Below the pieces are notes generated by a model that saw nothing but the letters and a program-made list of their open reading frames with translations, did not search any database and was not told the origin of the DNA. 36,588 bases of DNA from JAXHUA01 sp034189695 (GTDB taxonomy: Bacteria > Chloroflexota > Dehalococcoidia > E44-bin15): NCBI GenBank assembly GCA_034189695.1, contig JAXHUA010000151.1, positions 1 through 36,588 of the forward strand. Reading direction: 5' to 3'. Positions 14,668-22,757 of this stretch are shown here, piece by piece (position 1 is the first letter of the stretch; each line of letters opens with the position of its first letter). Made by a program: the position numbers and the translations under genes.

Positions 14668-16047
14668 CTATCGCAGGCGGCCGCGGGCCAGCGAGGCGAA
14701 GACGCCCCCGAAGCACAGAGCGGCGAACACGACAAAGGCGATTCTCACGCTGGTCATGAACAAGGGGTAGTACTCCGGCGTGATCTCGACCCTGCCGATG
14801 ACGACGGCGAATAGGAGCATGGCGATGCCCATGCTCAGCATCTGTCCGACGAGGCGCATTGTCCCCAGTGTGCCCGCGGCGACCCCGTAGAACCGCTTCT
14901 CAACCGAGCTCATTACTGCATTTGTGTTGGGTGATGAGAAGAGGGCGAAGCCCAGGCCGAGCAGGGCGAGGACGGCCACCAGAAGGCCAAGCGATATCGA
15001 CGTGCTGAGAGCGGCGAGCAGCGCCAGCCCGAGGGTTGTCAGCGCCATTCCTGCTGAGGCCACTATCCTGGGTTCTATCCTATCGGACAGCCTTCCGGCG
15101 AGCGGGGAGAAAACGGCCATCACCACGGGCTGGGCCACCAGAATGAACCCTGCGCTCTGAGGCGAGTAGCCCTTGACATACTGGAGATAGAGGCTCAGGA
15201 GAAAGGTCACCGCGAACGTTGCGCTGTAGTTGATCAACGCCGCCAGATTGGAGAAGGCGAACACCGCGTTGTGCCTGAACAGACCCATGTTGAGGACGGG
15301 ACTTGCGGTCCTGCTCTCCCACCAGGCGAAGACCGCAATGGCGAGCAGCCCTGCGGCGACCAGCACCGCGCCCAGGATGGCTGGCAGAAGCGAGAAACCA
15401 TACATGACGGCCACGAGAGCCAGGCCGTAGAATGCCGCACCGAAGATGTCGAATCTCTCGCCTCTCGCCTCGGCCCACTCACCTTTGAGCTTCCACAGGA
15501 CCACGGCGACCATTAGAATACCGAGGGGGACGTTGGCAAGAAACACGCTCTCCCAGCCAAGGTGCTGCGTGAGGAAGCCGCCGGCAAACGGGCCGAGCGA
15601 CAGACCGACATAGACCGCGGCGACGTTTATCCCCAGCGCTCTGCCTCTCTCTTCCGGGGGAAACACCGACGTCACGATGGCCACTGCCGTGCCGAACATC
15701 ATAGCGCTTCCTATTCCCTGGAGGGCCCGACAGGCGATGAGCATGGCGCCGGACGTTGAGAAGCCACACAGCAGCGACATGATGGTGTAGACTGCCGCCC
15801 CGTAGGCGAACACCTTCTTGCGCCCGTGGATGTCCGCAATCCTGCCGAAGGGAACGAGAAACACCGCCGCCGCCAGCAAATAGGCAGTGGCGACCCAGCT
15901 CAGCAGGACGGCGTTCATGGCGAAGTCCCTGCCGATCGACGGGAGAGCGATGTTGATGGAAGACCCCATGAACGGGGTGAGGAAGGAAGCGAGGGATGCC
16001 ACGAACAGGGCCGATGCCTTGCTGACCGTGCCTTTCTTGACTGTCAT
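14668..16047 (-). CDS. DHA2-family MFS drug:H+ antiporter-like transporter
   Basis: A 459-residue integral membrane protein of the major facilitator superfamily, with about 14 hydrophobic helices as in the EmrB/QacA group. Seen motifs: the loop 2-3 signature GRIADIHGRKKVFAYG, the antiporter motif on helix 5 (VGLSLGPFAGGFL) and WESVFLANVPLGILM after it, plus the second-half loop LAGRLSDRIEPRIV. It should export lipophilic compounds using the proton gradient; the substrate is unknown. The ribosome site is weak (GAAGG). The metallo-hydrolase gene lies 47 bp upstream on the same strand, so the two probably share a transcript. Confidence 0.9.
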   Translation of the reverse strand: MTVKKGTVSKASALFVASLASFLTPFMGSSINIALPSIGRDFAMNAVLLSWVATAYLLAAAVFLVPFGRIADIHGRKKVFAYGAAVYTIMSLLCGFSTSGAMLIACRALQGIGSAMMFGTAVAIVTSVFPPEERGRALGINVAAVYVGLSLGPFAGGFLTQHLGWESVFLANVPLGILMVAVVLWKLKGEWAEARGERFDIFGAAFYGLALVAVMYGFSLLPAILGAVLVAAGLLAIAVFAWWESRTASPVLNMGLFRHNAVFAFSNLAALINYSATFAVTFLLSLYLQYVKGYSPQSAGFILVAQPVVMAVFSPLAGRLSDRIEPRIVASAGMALTTLGLALLAALSTSISLGLLVAVLALLGLGFALFSSPNTNAVMSSVEKRFYGVAAGTLGTMRLVGQMLSMGIAMLLFAVVIGRVEITPEYYPLFMTSVRIAFVVFAALCFGGVFASLARGRLR

Positions 16048-16094
16048 ACGTACTGTCTTGCCTTCGGAGTTCCGTGGCTTCGCTGCCGTTCCCC

Positions 16095-16988
16095 TTACGC
16101 GAGTCCTGTGTTCCTGTAGTAGAGTGTGTATCCGCCGACAAGCATCGCCAGCCCGGCTTCGTCTATCCTCACACTGAAACGCCTGATGGCATAGTCGTTG
16201 ATCCTGCGGGCGATCTCGGGCTGCGGTGCGCCCTCCTTGAGAGCGGTGAGGATGATGTCGCCGAAGATGCGGGTGCTCTCGGCGGCCGTGGAGATGAGTA
16301 CGTCCGGCTCGCGGCCTACTCCGCCGTGTGAATAGAAGAGCACATGGGGATTCAGAAGCCGCAGTCTCTCCATGCTGCCCAGATACAGCGCCTGGTCGAA
16401 GTTGGGCGGCGCCACCGCCGGCAGAGCGAACTGGCTGGCAGCTTCAACCAGCATTCCCAGGGCCTCGCCGCAGAATATACCGCGCACGCTTCGGTCGAAG
16501 ACGGCGATGTGGTGCTGCGCGTGACCCGGCGAGTACACGATCTGAAGCTTGCGGCCATTGACGGATACGATCTCACCGTCCTCGGGCACTCTTACCTGCG
16601 ACTCGGGCACCGGCTCTATAGGTCCGTAGGTGGACTCAAAACTGGCGCCGAAGACCATTTTCGTGCCTTCGATGAGCCGGGACGGATCGACGGCGTGTTT
16701 CCTCGCTCTTGGATGTACCAGCACTTGCGCCCCGGGGTAGAACTGGGCCAGCGTGCCCATCCCTCCTGCGTGGTCCATGTGGATGTGAGTTGGGATGATG
16801 TACGCCAGGTCCTTCATGCCCACATAGCTCATGGCCTCGCGGATTGCCGCGACAGCGGCTGTGGGCCCTGGCTCGATCAGGACTCCTCGCCCTTCATCGA
16901 TGAGATAGACGGCGAAGACGCTATCCAATCGAGCGATCGGGGTCTCGAATCGATAGACCTTTTCGGCAACCTCACGCACATCGAGCAT
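16095..16988 (-). CDS. Metallo-beta-lactamase-fold hydrolase
   Basis: The 297-residue protein carries the dinuclear metal site of the fold: THIHMDHAGG gives His68, His70, Asp72 and His73; SPGHAQHH gives His156; Glu175 in CGEA stands where a bridging Asp is usual; and His221 in YSHGG completes the set. It has no signal peptide, so it acts in the cytoplasm. The wider family includes thiolesterases, lactonases and similar hydrolases; the substrate cannot be told. The frame is open 23 codons further upstream, but the ATG at 16988 has GGAGAG 4 nt before it and begins with the conserved strand. It precedes the transporter gene, suggesting a joint role in handling some small molecule. Confidence 0.88.
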   Translation of the reverse strand: MLDVREVAEKVYRFETPIARLDSVFAVYLIDEGRGVLIEPGPTAAVAAIREAMSYVGMKDLAYIIPTHIHMDHAGGMGTLAQFYPGAQVLVHPRARKHAVDPSRLIEGTKMVFGASFESTYGPIEPVPESQVRVPEDGEIVSVNGRKLQIVYSPGHAQHHIAVFDRSVRGIFCGEALGMLVEAASQFALPAVAPPNFDQALYLGSMERLRLLNPHVLFYSHGGVGREPDVLISTAAESTRIFGDIILTALKEGAPQPEIARRINDYAIRRFSVRIDEAGLAMLVGGYTLYYRNTGLA

Positions 16989-17113
16989 CCGTCTCTCCAG
17001 TCCAGTTGTTGGGCGTTTCCTCCATCGCGGGTGAGACGCTTCGCTACCTGGCGGCATCGACCCGGACCGGCCTTCAGGTACCCCTATGCATTATCTTCTC
17101 TGAAGACTGCCCT

Positions 17114-17162
17114 GTAAAGCTCGGCGCTGGCTCTCGTCAGCCGGATAGGCTGACGGCTTTAC
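17114..17162. other. Nested inverted repeats between the stress-protein and hydrolase genes
   Basis: An inner perfect 8-bp stem, CGTCAGCC (17135-17142) and GGCTGACG (17148-17155), sits inside an outer perfect 7-bp stem, GTAAAGC (17114-17120) and GCTTTAC (17156-17162). The right strands are directly adjacent, so the two stems can stack with one 14-nt bulge on the left. It lies 140 bp past the end of the universal stress protein gene. It may be a terminator without a T-run or an RNA element in the leader of the hydrolase gene. Confidence 0.45.
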
Positions 17163-17301
17163 GAAGAGGGGCGAGTGCTGAGTCTGGAAACGGGCGCAGT
17201 CTGGCTCCAGGTGCAGCCACGACCTCGCCTCTGGGTATGGCGATGGCTGTTCCACTGTCCTGGGTCGGGCAGTTAAGGCGCTCGCCGCGGTGGGTTGGGT
17301 T

Positions 17302-18339
17302 CTAGGCGGGCCGGACGAGGAATAGTGGGCTGGTTACGCTGCGGAGGACCTTGTCTGCCACGCTGCCGTAGGCCCACCGGCCAATGCCGGAGCGCCCGTG
17401 GGTTGCCATGGCGATCAGCGTGAAGGGGTATCCGCTGGCGTACTCGATGATTGCCTTCGCCGGGTCGCCGACAATCACCTCAGAGCGCACCCTTATGGCG
17501 CGATCGTTGAACCGTTTCTGTACCTGGGCGAGGTACCGGCATGCGGCCCCCTTGCTGGCTTCGATCTCCCGCCTCATGCCTCTCTCCCACCCCGAGGGTG
17601 AGCCGTTCCCGTGTTCATCGGGCACATCGGTGAACTCACACACCGTGAGGAGGACGACGTCGACCTGGTCGGTGCCGCGCTGCTCTGCAAGCGCCTCAAC
17701 GTGTGGTAGGACCGACTCAGCGAGCGCGGAGCCGTCGAGTGGGACGAGCATTGCTTTCCTGGGCCATTTGTCATTGACGATCTCATCTGGCACGCTCGCC
17801 CGGACGAGCCATACAGGCACCGTCGATACGCGGAGGACTTTGTCTGCGACGCTCCCCATGGCCCAGCGTCCGATGCCGGACCTCCCATGCGTTGCCATCA
17901 GTATCAGGTCGACACCGTTGCTCTCCGCGTAGCGGAGAATCTCCTCAGCCGGATAGCCGGCAGCGACGTCACCTTCGGCAGTGGGCGCTTCCTGGTGCAG
18001 GTTCGCGGGTAGCGATGTTGTGCGTTCTTGCCACTGCGCTCTCACGTCCTCGGCGACCCGTTGCACGTACGCTTGACATGTCGCCAGTTCGTCGGCTTCC
18101 TCAGGATTGCATACGCGGAAGAACGTAGTGCGCAAGCCGAGTTTGGCGGAGAGCTCTCGGGCGTATGTCAGCACGATCTCAGCCAGCGCGGAGCCGTCCA
18201 GAGGTACCAGTACTCTCCGGTACTCCCTTGTGCCTTCCGCTGACGGGGAGAGCTGCGACTGGGGCACGTCGCTCGATGGCTGGCGCGTGTCGCTGACGCT
18301 TGTCGGTTGGCGTTGCGATAGTGTACTTCTGTGGTTCAT
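17302..18339 (-). CDS. Tandem-domain universal stress protein
   Basis: A 345-residue cytoplasmic protein made of two UspA domains (about 41-180 and 193-345) after a Ser/Gln-rich leader. Each starts with a strand-loop of the type VLVPLDGSALAE and ends with the nucleotide-binding loop ATHGRSGIGRW then GSVADKVL, which fits the ATP-binding type of UspA. Such proteins help cells survive stress and often sit beside redox or c-di-GMP signalling genes. It begins 24 bp after the REC-GAF-GGDEF gene on the same strand and is the last gene of the four-gene signalling operon. GAGGAG is the ribosome site, rather far (about 13 nt) from the ATG. Confidence 0.92.
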   Translation of the reverse strand: MNHRSTLSQRQPTSVSDTRQPSSDVPQSQLSPSAEGTREYRRVLVPLDGSALAEIVLTYARELSAKLGLRTTFFRVCNPEEADELATCQAYVQRVAEDVRAQWQERTTSLPANLHQEAPTAEGDVAAGYPAEEILRYAESNGVDLILMATHGRSGIGRWAMGSVADKVLRVSTVPVWLVRASVPDEIVNDKWPRKAMLVPLDGSALAESVLPHVEALAEQRGTDQVDVVLLTVCEFTDVPDEHGNGSPSGWERGMRREIEASKGAACRYLAQVQKRFNDRAIRVRSEVIVGDPAKAIIEYASGYPFTLIAMATHGRSGIGRWAYGSVADKVLRSVTSPLFLVRPA

Positions 18340-18363
18340 CTTGTGTGTTCGCTCCTCGAAGGA

Positions 18364-19827
18364 CTAGACTGCCGTTCTGCGCCTTTCTCCTGCCAGGGGT
18401 GTGGCTGTGGCCGTTACCACGGTGGACTGGTGTCCACCGTTGCACTTGGACCAGTGGAGGGCGTTGTCGGCAAGGAAAACCAGTCTATCCGCCGTGTCGG
18501 CGTCTTCAGGGAACTGGGCGATTCCCGAACTGAAGCTCAGTGGGGCGTCCAGCACCCGGCTGTGGGCCTGGTGCATGCGTGTCCAGGTGACGCGAACCCG
18601 GCCCAGGGCCTTTTTCGCTTTATGGACATCGGTGGCGGGCAGGACCACTGCGAACTCGTCGCGGCCCATGCGGAACACGATGTCGACCTTTCTGAGCGAC
18701 GATGTGAGGGTCTGGCTGAGGGACTTCAGGAGCTTGTCCCCGTTCGTGTGGCCGAACATTCCGTTGTATTGCCTGAAGCCATCGATGTCCAGAAAGGCCA
18801 GGCAGAAGGAGCGACCGGTGCGCTGGGCGCGGGATATCTCGACTTCGAGAACCCGCTCGAAGTGTCGCCGGTTGGGGAGGCCTGTCAGGCCATCGGTAAG
18901 CGACATGTTCCTGGCTTTCTCCACCACCCGCGCGTTCTCTATGGCACTGCCTATCTGGCACCCGACTCTGGCGAGAAGCTGGGTCTCTCCCTCGGAGAAG
19001 CCGCCCGACCTGACGCGTGCGCCGGTTATGACGCCTACAATCCTGCCGCGTGCCCTGAGAGGTGCGCTGACCAGAGCCCCCGTCTTCAGGACGTCCCGGG
19101 CCGCGCCGTTGCCGTCGTCATTGGCGGAGTTGCACGCCGAACCCATCGACACGACCACACCGCCTGTCTCAACTGCCCGGCCGGGCGCGCCGACCCCTAC
19201 GGGCATATGCGAGATGGCCTTGATGTCGTGCTGGTTCAGGCCGCGGTGGGCGGCGAGCACGAGTTCCCCGGCATCGTGGTCTAGGAGGTGTATGCTGCCT
19301 GCCGCAAGACCGGCGGCATCGAGTGTCGTGCGCAGCGCATCCTGCAACACATCGTTGACTCGCACCGACTTACCCAGCGACTGAGTGATGACGTTCAATG
19401 TGGCGAGTTCTTTGCTGCGCTGATGGATAGCTTTCTCTGCCTGCTTGCGCTGCTTGGCATAGACAACGGCACGCGCAAGCTGTTCGCCACTCACCCTTCC
19501 CTTGACCAGGTAGTCCTGCGCACCCTCTCGCACCGCCTGAACCGCGACCTCTTCGTCATTGAGGGACGTCAGCACCACGATTGCGGCTTGCGGAGTATGG
19601 GCATGGACCTTGAAGAACGTACCCAGACCAAAGCTGTCCGGCAGGGCGAGGTCGAGCAAGACCACATCGATGTCGCCGTTGGTCAAACGAGCGAGGCCGG
19701 TGCAAAGGCGGTCGGCGCACTCCAGGTCGAAAGGACCCGGACTTGCGTCGGAGAGCATCTCACGCACGAGGCGTGCATCGCTCGGGCTATCTTCGATGAG
19801 TAGCAGCTTGATTGATTCGTCTTCCAT
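18364..19827 (-). CDS. REC-GAF-GGDEF protein with degenerate GGDEF motif
   Basis: The 487-residue protein has a receiver domain (1-125) with Asp13, phospho-acceptor Asp59 in VLLDLALPD and Lys109, a GAF domain (about 140-300), and a GGDEF-type domain (305-470). The GGDEF motif reads MGRDEF at 387-392: the second Gly is Arg. The usual N-D pair in the substrate loop is also changed (GFRQYNGMFGHTNGDKL). The first metal-binding Asp in LDIDGF remains. It may be weakly active, or a c-di-GMP or GTP sensor rather than a cyclase. The frame is open further upstream, but ATG 19827 has GGAGTG before it and starts 5 bp after the receiver gene, so coupling is likely. It lies between that gene and the stress protein gene. 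Confidence 0.9.
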   Translation of the reverse strand: MEDESIKLLLIEDSPSDARLVREMLSDASPGPFDLECADRLCTGLARLTNGDIDVVLLDLALPDSFGLGTFFKVHAHTPQAAIVVLTSLNDEEVAVQAVREGAQDYLVKGRVSGEQLARAVVYAKQRKQAEKAIHQRSKELATLNVITQSLGKSVRVNDVLQDALRTTLDAAGLAAGSIHLLDHDAGELVLAAHRGLNQHDIKAISHMPVGVGAPGRAVETGGVVVSMGSACNSANDDGNGAARDVLKTGALVSAPLRARGRIVGVITGARVRSGGFSEGETQLLARVGCQIGSAIENARVVEKARNMSLTDGLTGLPNRRHFERVLEVEISRAQRTGRSFCLAFLDIDGFRQYNGMFGHTNGDKLLKSLSQTLTSSLRKVDIVFRMGRDEFAVVLPATDVHKAKKALGRVRVTWTRMHQAHSRVLDAPLSFSSGIAQFPEDADTADRLVFLADNALHWSKCNGGHQSTVVTATATPLAGERRRTAV

Positions 19828-19832
19828 GTTTG

Positions 19833-20279
19833 TCACTCCGTAGGCAGCTGGGCCACACTGAACCAGAACTCCAGAACGGACTTCACCACCTGCAAGAACT
19901 CCTCGAGGCTGGCTGGCTTGATAACATAGCAGTTGGCGCTCAACCCGTAGGCCTGGTGGATATCCTCCTCGGCGCTGGAACTGGTGAACACCACCACCGG
20001 GATGGGTCTCAGGTCGCCGTCCCACTTGATCTCGGCCAGTGTCTGGCGGCCGTCCTTTCTGGGCATGTTCAAGTCGAGCAGGATTATGTCGGGGCGCGGT
20101 GCATCGCGATACCTGCCCTGGCGCCGGAGCCAGGCGAGCGCCTCGAAACCGTTGGCCACGGCGTGGAGGTTGGTCATGGCGCAGTTCTCCTTGAGCGCTT
20201 CCCGCGTCAGACGGGAGTCCGCCGGGTCATCTTCGATCAGCAGGATCTCGATCGGCCGGGTCAAGTCTGCGACTGTCAC
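19833..20279 (-). CDS. Rcp1-like single-domain response regulator
   Basis: A 148-residue stand-alone receiver like those paired with phytochrome-type kinases. It shows Glu16-Asp17-Asp18, the phospho-acceptor Asp69 in IILLDLNMPRKDG, Thr99 and Lys121 in CYVIKPAS. There is no output domain, so it should pass phosphate on or act by protein contact. Its GTG start overlaps the TGA stop of the kinase gene in the sequence GTGA, with GGAGG-like sequence just upstream, so translation is coupled to the kinase. Confidence 0.93.
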   Translation of the reverse strand: MTVADLTRPIEILLIEDDPADSRLTREALKENCAMTNLHAVANGFEALAWLRRQGRYRDAPRPDIILLDLNMPRKDGRQTLAEIKWDGDLRPIPVVVFTSSSAEEDIHQAYGLSANCYVIKPASLEEFLQVVKSVLEFWFSVAQLPTE

Positions 20280-21478
20280 GCCTGGTTACCTCCCCGATTC
20301 GGTATCGTGAACCAGAATCTTGAACCCCTGTTGGGTTCCGAGGCGACCCAGATTCGTCCGCCATGTCGCTCGACAATCTTCTTGCAGATGGCGAGCCCGA
20401 AGCCGGTGCCGGGGTACTCCGCCCTTGTGTGGAGGCGCTGCGAGACGGCGAATATGCGCTCGGCATCCCTGGCGTCGATGCCGATGCCATGGTCGCTGAC
20501 GCAGAAGACCCAGTCCGCATCATTCTCTTGATATGAGACGTGCACACGAGGGCTGCCGACGCGGCGGAACTTGATGGCGTTGTCCAGCAGGTTCTGGAAA
20601 AGACGCACAAGCTGTGTGCCATCGGCCATCACAGTCGGCAGGGGGTCGTGGGTGACATGCGCGTGGCACTCCTCAATTGCCATTGCCAGATTGGCCATCG
20701 CATGTGAGAACACGACCTCGCAGTCCACCGGGCGGAACGGTTTGCCGTGAGTGCCCACTCGCGAGTACGCCAGCAGGTCGTCGATCAGGTGCTGCATGCG
20801 GGTGGCGCCATCCACTGCGAAGTTGATGAAATCGTTGGCATCGGCATCGAGCTTGCCCTGGTAGCGTCTGGAGAGAAGCTCGACATAGCTGGTCACAGCG
20901 CGCAATGGCTCGCGCAGGTCGTGTGACGCCATGTACGCGAACTGGTCCAGCTCTGCCAGAGCCTCTTCCAGCCTTCTCTCGACCAGCCTCTTGTCGGTCA
21001 CGTCCCGCGCCGCGCTGAGCATTGCCTGATCGCCATTCCAGAGAACCGGGGTCATGGTGAACTCGATCGTCCTGCACTCCTCACCGACCCGCCACTCGGC
21101 TTCCAGGGTGCCCCCGGTATCCCACAACCGTCTGAACCTTCTGACGAGTCCACCACACCCGTCCGTGGCGTCCAGGTCACCGATGCTTCTGCCAGCCGGT
21201 TCGTGTCGTGAGCAGACAAGAAGCTCCTGCGCGGCCCCATTGCAGAATGCGAAACCGCCGTCTCCGTCGAGGAGCACTATCGGGTGTGGGGTCCTCTCCA
21301 GAAGCGCGAGCATCAGCGTGGGTCCGTCTTGACGTGTGCCATGGTCGTCCTTGTTCCAGCGCAATTGCCCTTTCGCCAGGTCGAGTTCAATCTGGCACGT
21401 CTCCAACTCGGCAAGGCGCCGGCGCAGTACGGCCAGTTCGTCAATCAGTTGAGCCTTGGTCTTGTTCGCGTCCTCCAT
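20276..21478 (-). CDS. PAS-domain sensor histidine kinase of the phytochrome-kinase type
   Basis: The 400-residue soluble kinase has an N-terminal coiled coil (about 1-40, KAQLIDELAVLRRRLAELE), one PAS domain (55-160), the HisKA region with His186 in SHDLREPLRAVTSYVELLSR, and an ATPase domain with LFQNLLDNAIKFR, SDHGIGID and GTGFGLAICKKI. The H-box D-L-R-E-P-L pattern matches kinases that work with Rcp1-type receivers, as encoded next. There are no bilin or membrane regions. The ATG at 21478 is chosen over a GTG at 21496 because GAGG lies 7 nt before it. It is the first gene of the operon kinase, receiver, REC-GAF-GGDEF, stress protein. Confidence 0.92.
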   Translation of the reverse strand: MEDANKTKAQLIDELAVLRRRLAELETCQIELDLAKGQLRWNKDDHGTRQDGPTLMLALLERTPHPIVLLDGDGGFAFCNGAAQELLVCSRHEPAGRSIGDLDATDGCGGLVRRFRRLWDTGGTLEAEWRVGEECRTIEFTMTPVLWNGDQAMLSAARDVTDKRLVERRLEEALAELDQFAYMASHDLREPLRAVTSYVELLSRRYQGKLDADANDFINFAVDGATRMQHLIDDLLAYSRVGTHGKPFRPVDCEVVFSHAMANLAMAIEECHAHVTHDPLPTVMADGTQLVRLFQNLLDNAIKFRRVGSPRVHVSYQENDADWVFCVSDHGIGIDARDAERIFAVSQRLHTRAEYPGTGFGLAICKKIVERHGGRIWVASEPNRGSRFWFTIPNRGGNQA

Positions 21479-22056
21479 TCCGATGCCTCTGCGCACGAAC
21501 AGAACGTGCGACGGCGCGACGGGAAACAGTGATGAACGGCGCGGAAACAGCGCCGCTTCCGGCCGTCGGCATCACTGATGGTCAGAAGTCCATCCGGGGC
21601 ATGCGCCTCGGCGATCGCGGCCGGTTGCCTGCGCGCAGTCCGCACTGGTAATGGCAGCCTCCGCTGTCCACAGGCCCATCCGTACCGGGTCGCGTCGTAT
21701 ATTGTGCGGAGCATCGGACGCTGTGTCGCCAGTGTTGGCCTCCATTGTGAACCGTGCTACCCTGTACTGGCCCCAGTTGTTGTCCTTGGCTTGAGCACGA
21801 CCCGCGTGTGCACTCGCCGAGCGGTGTGTGCGAAAAAGGTGCGAAGCGGCCACCTCGTGCGACCGGGGTCGTAGAAGAGCCACGTGGCGCGAAGCACGTA
21901 CGGCAGGCACATTGGGTGCTGCCCTCCGGTTGCCTGCGAATTGCGCCAGCGATGGGTAGTGCTGATGGACAGCGAGCGAGGAGTATGCTTTAATTGGCGG
22001 GAAACGCTGGCCTGCGAGCGGCGCGGGTTCTCTGCTGAACAGGTGGGCTCAGTGCA
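21479..22056. other. Intergenic region between divergent operons
   Basis: About 580 bp with no convincing gene; open frames here are Arg/Pro/Ser-rich and have no ribosome sites. It must hold the promoter of the minus-strand signalling operon, but no TTGACA-type element is visible. Near the kinase start, CAGTGAT (21527-21533) and ATCACTG (21571-21577) form an inverted repeat around a GGCGC/GCGCC hairpin. A TATGCT or TTTAAT near 21985 may be the -10 of the plus-strand gene at 22057. Confidence 0.35.
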
Positions 22057-22519
22057 ATGACGACCCCAAGCTATCTGGTCCACGAGGATATCCCCCGAAT
22101 CGGTCTGCTGCTAAAGGCGGTGATGACGGGGACGCTGGGTGTTGACCCTTGTGCTGGGCATATGGCTTCTTTTCGTGGATATCGCGGCCGCTTCGGTGAT
22201 GCTCGCAGTCACCGTTGCTGATGCCGTGCTGTTCAACTGCATCATGCCGCGGCGCTATCAAGTCTGGAGCGATCGGCTGAGGATAGTCCTCGGCTGGCCC
22301 TTCGCTCTGAACGTGCCCCTGAAGGACATCGCAGAGGCGCGGGAGGCTTCGGGCTGGACGGCCTTCGGACGCTGGGGGCTACGACTCGCGCCGTCAACCA
22401 CGGGCGTGGTGGTGATAGTGCGACGGAGAGGCCTGGACGTGGCCATATCGCCCTCAGACCGCGACATGTTCCTGGGCCGTTTGAACACCGGTCTTGAAGC
22501 GCAGCGAAAGCAGGGGTGA
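22057..22519 (+). pseudogene. PH-like small membrane protein with one frameshift
   Basis: The ATG at 22057 opens MTTPSYLVHEDIPRIGLLLK and continues to VMTGTLG, then the frame fails. The next frame, from 22139, reads on smoothly: LTLVLGIWLLFVDIAAASVM, a second hydrophobic stretch, RRYQVWSDRLRIVLGWPFAL, and a sheet-like domain to 22519. Removing one G from the GGG at 22137-22139 fuses them into about 153 residues: a short cytoplasmic N-terminus, two membrane helices, and a bacterial PH-like domain. The fused form looks natural, so this is either a recent frameshift or a sequence error. If real, translation could restart at GTG 22139. It lies 35 bp before the DUF3096 gene. Confidence 0.65.
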
Positions 22520-22554
22520 ACTGCAGAGAAGATTACTGAGAGGAGGGAACGGAC

Positions 22555-22710
22555 ATGTGGCACATTGGTGGTATCTGGACGCTCATTATCGGCATCATCA
22601 CCATCCTGGTAGGAATCCTCGTTATCGTGAAGCCCAAGATACTCGCTTGGATTGTGGGGATCTACCTCATCGTCGTCGGGGTCCTGGCCCTGATTGGCTA
22701 CTTCGTGTAG
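22555..22710 (+). CDS. DUF3096-like membrane mini-protein
   Basis: A 51-residue protein that is almost all membrane: two hydrophobic helices (about 5-24 and 29-50) joined by the turn KPKILAW, in the pattern of DUF3096 proteins (ILVIVKPKILAWIVGIYLIV). Function is unknown. The ATG has an excellent ribosome site, GAGGAGG, 8 nt upstream. It follows the PH-like gene by 35 bp and is probably co-transcribed with it. Confidence 0.8.
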   Translation: MWHIGGIWTLIIGIITILVGILVIVKPKILAWIVGIYLIVVGVLALIGYFV

Positions 22711-22719
22711 CCCCAGCCG

Positions 22720-22732
22720 CTCTCGACGAGAG
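22720..22732. terminator. Short hairpin between convergent genes
   Basis: CTCTCG-A-CGAGAG, a perfect 6-bp inverted repeat between the DUF3096 gene (ends 22710) and the convergent transporter gene (ends 22758). It lacks a T-run, so it is at best a weak terminator. Confidence 0.25.
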
Positions 22733-22757
22733 GGATGCCGAGGCGCTGTCACTGGTC

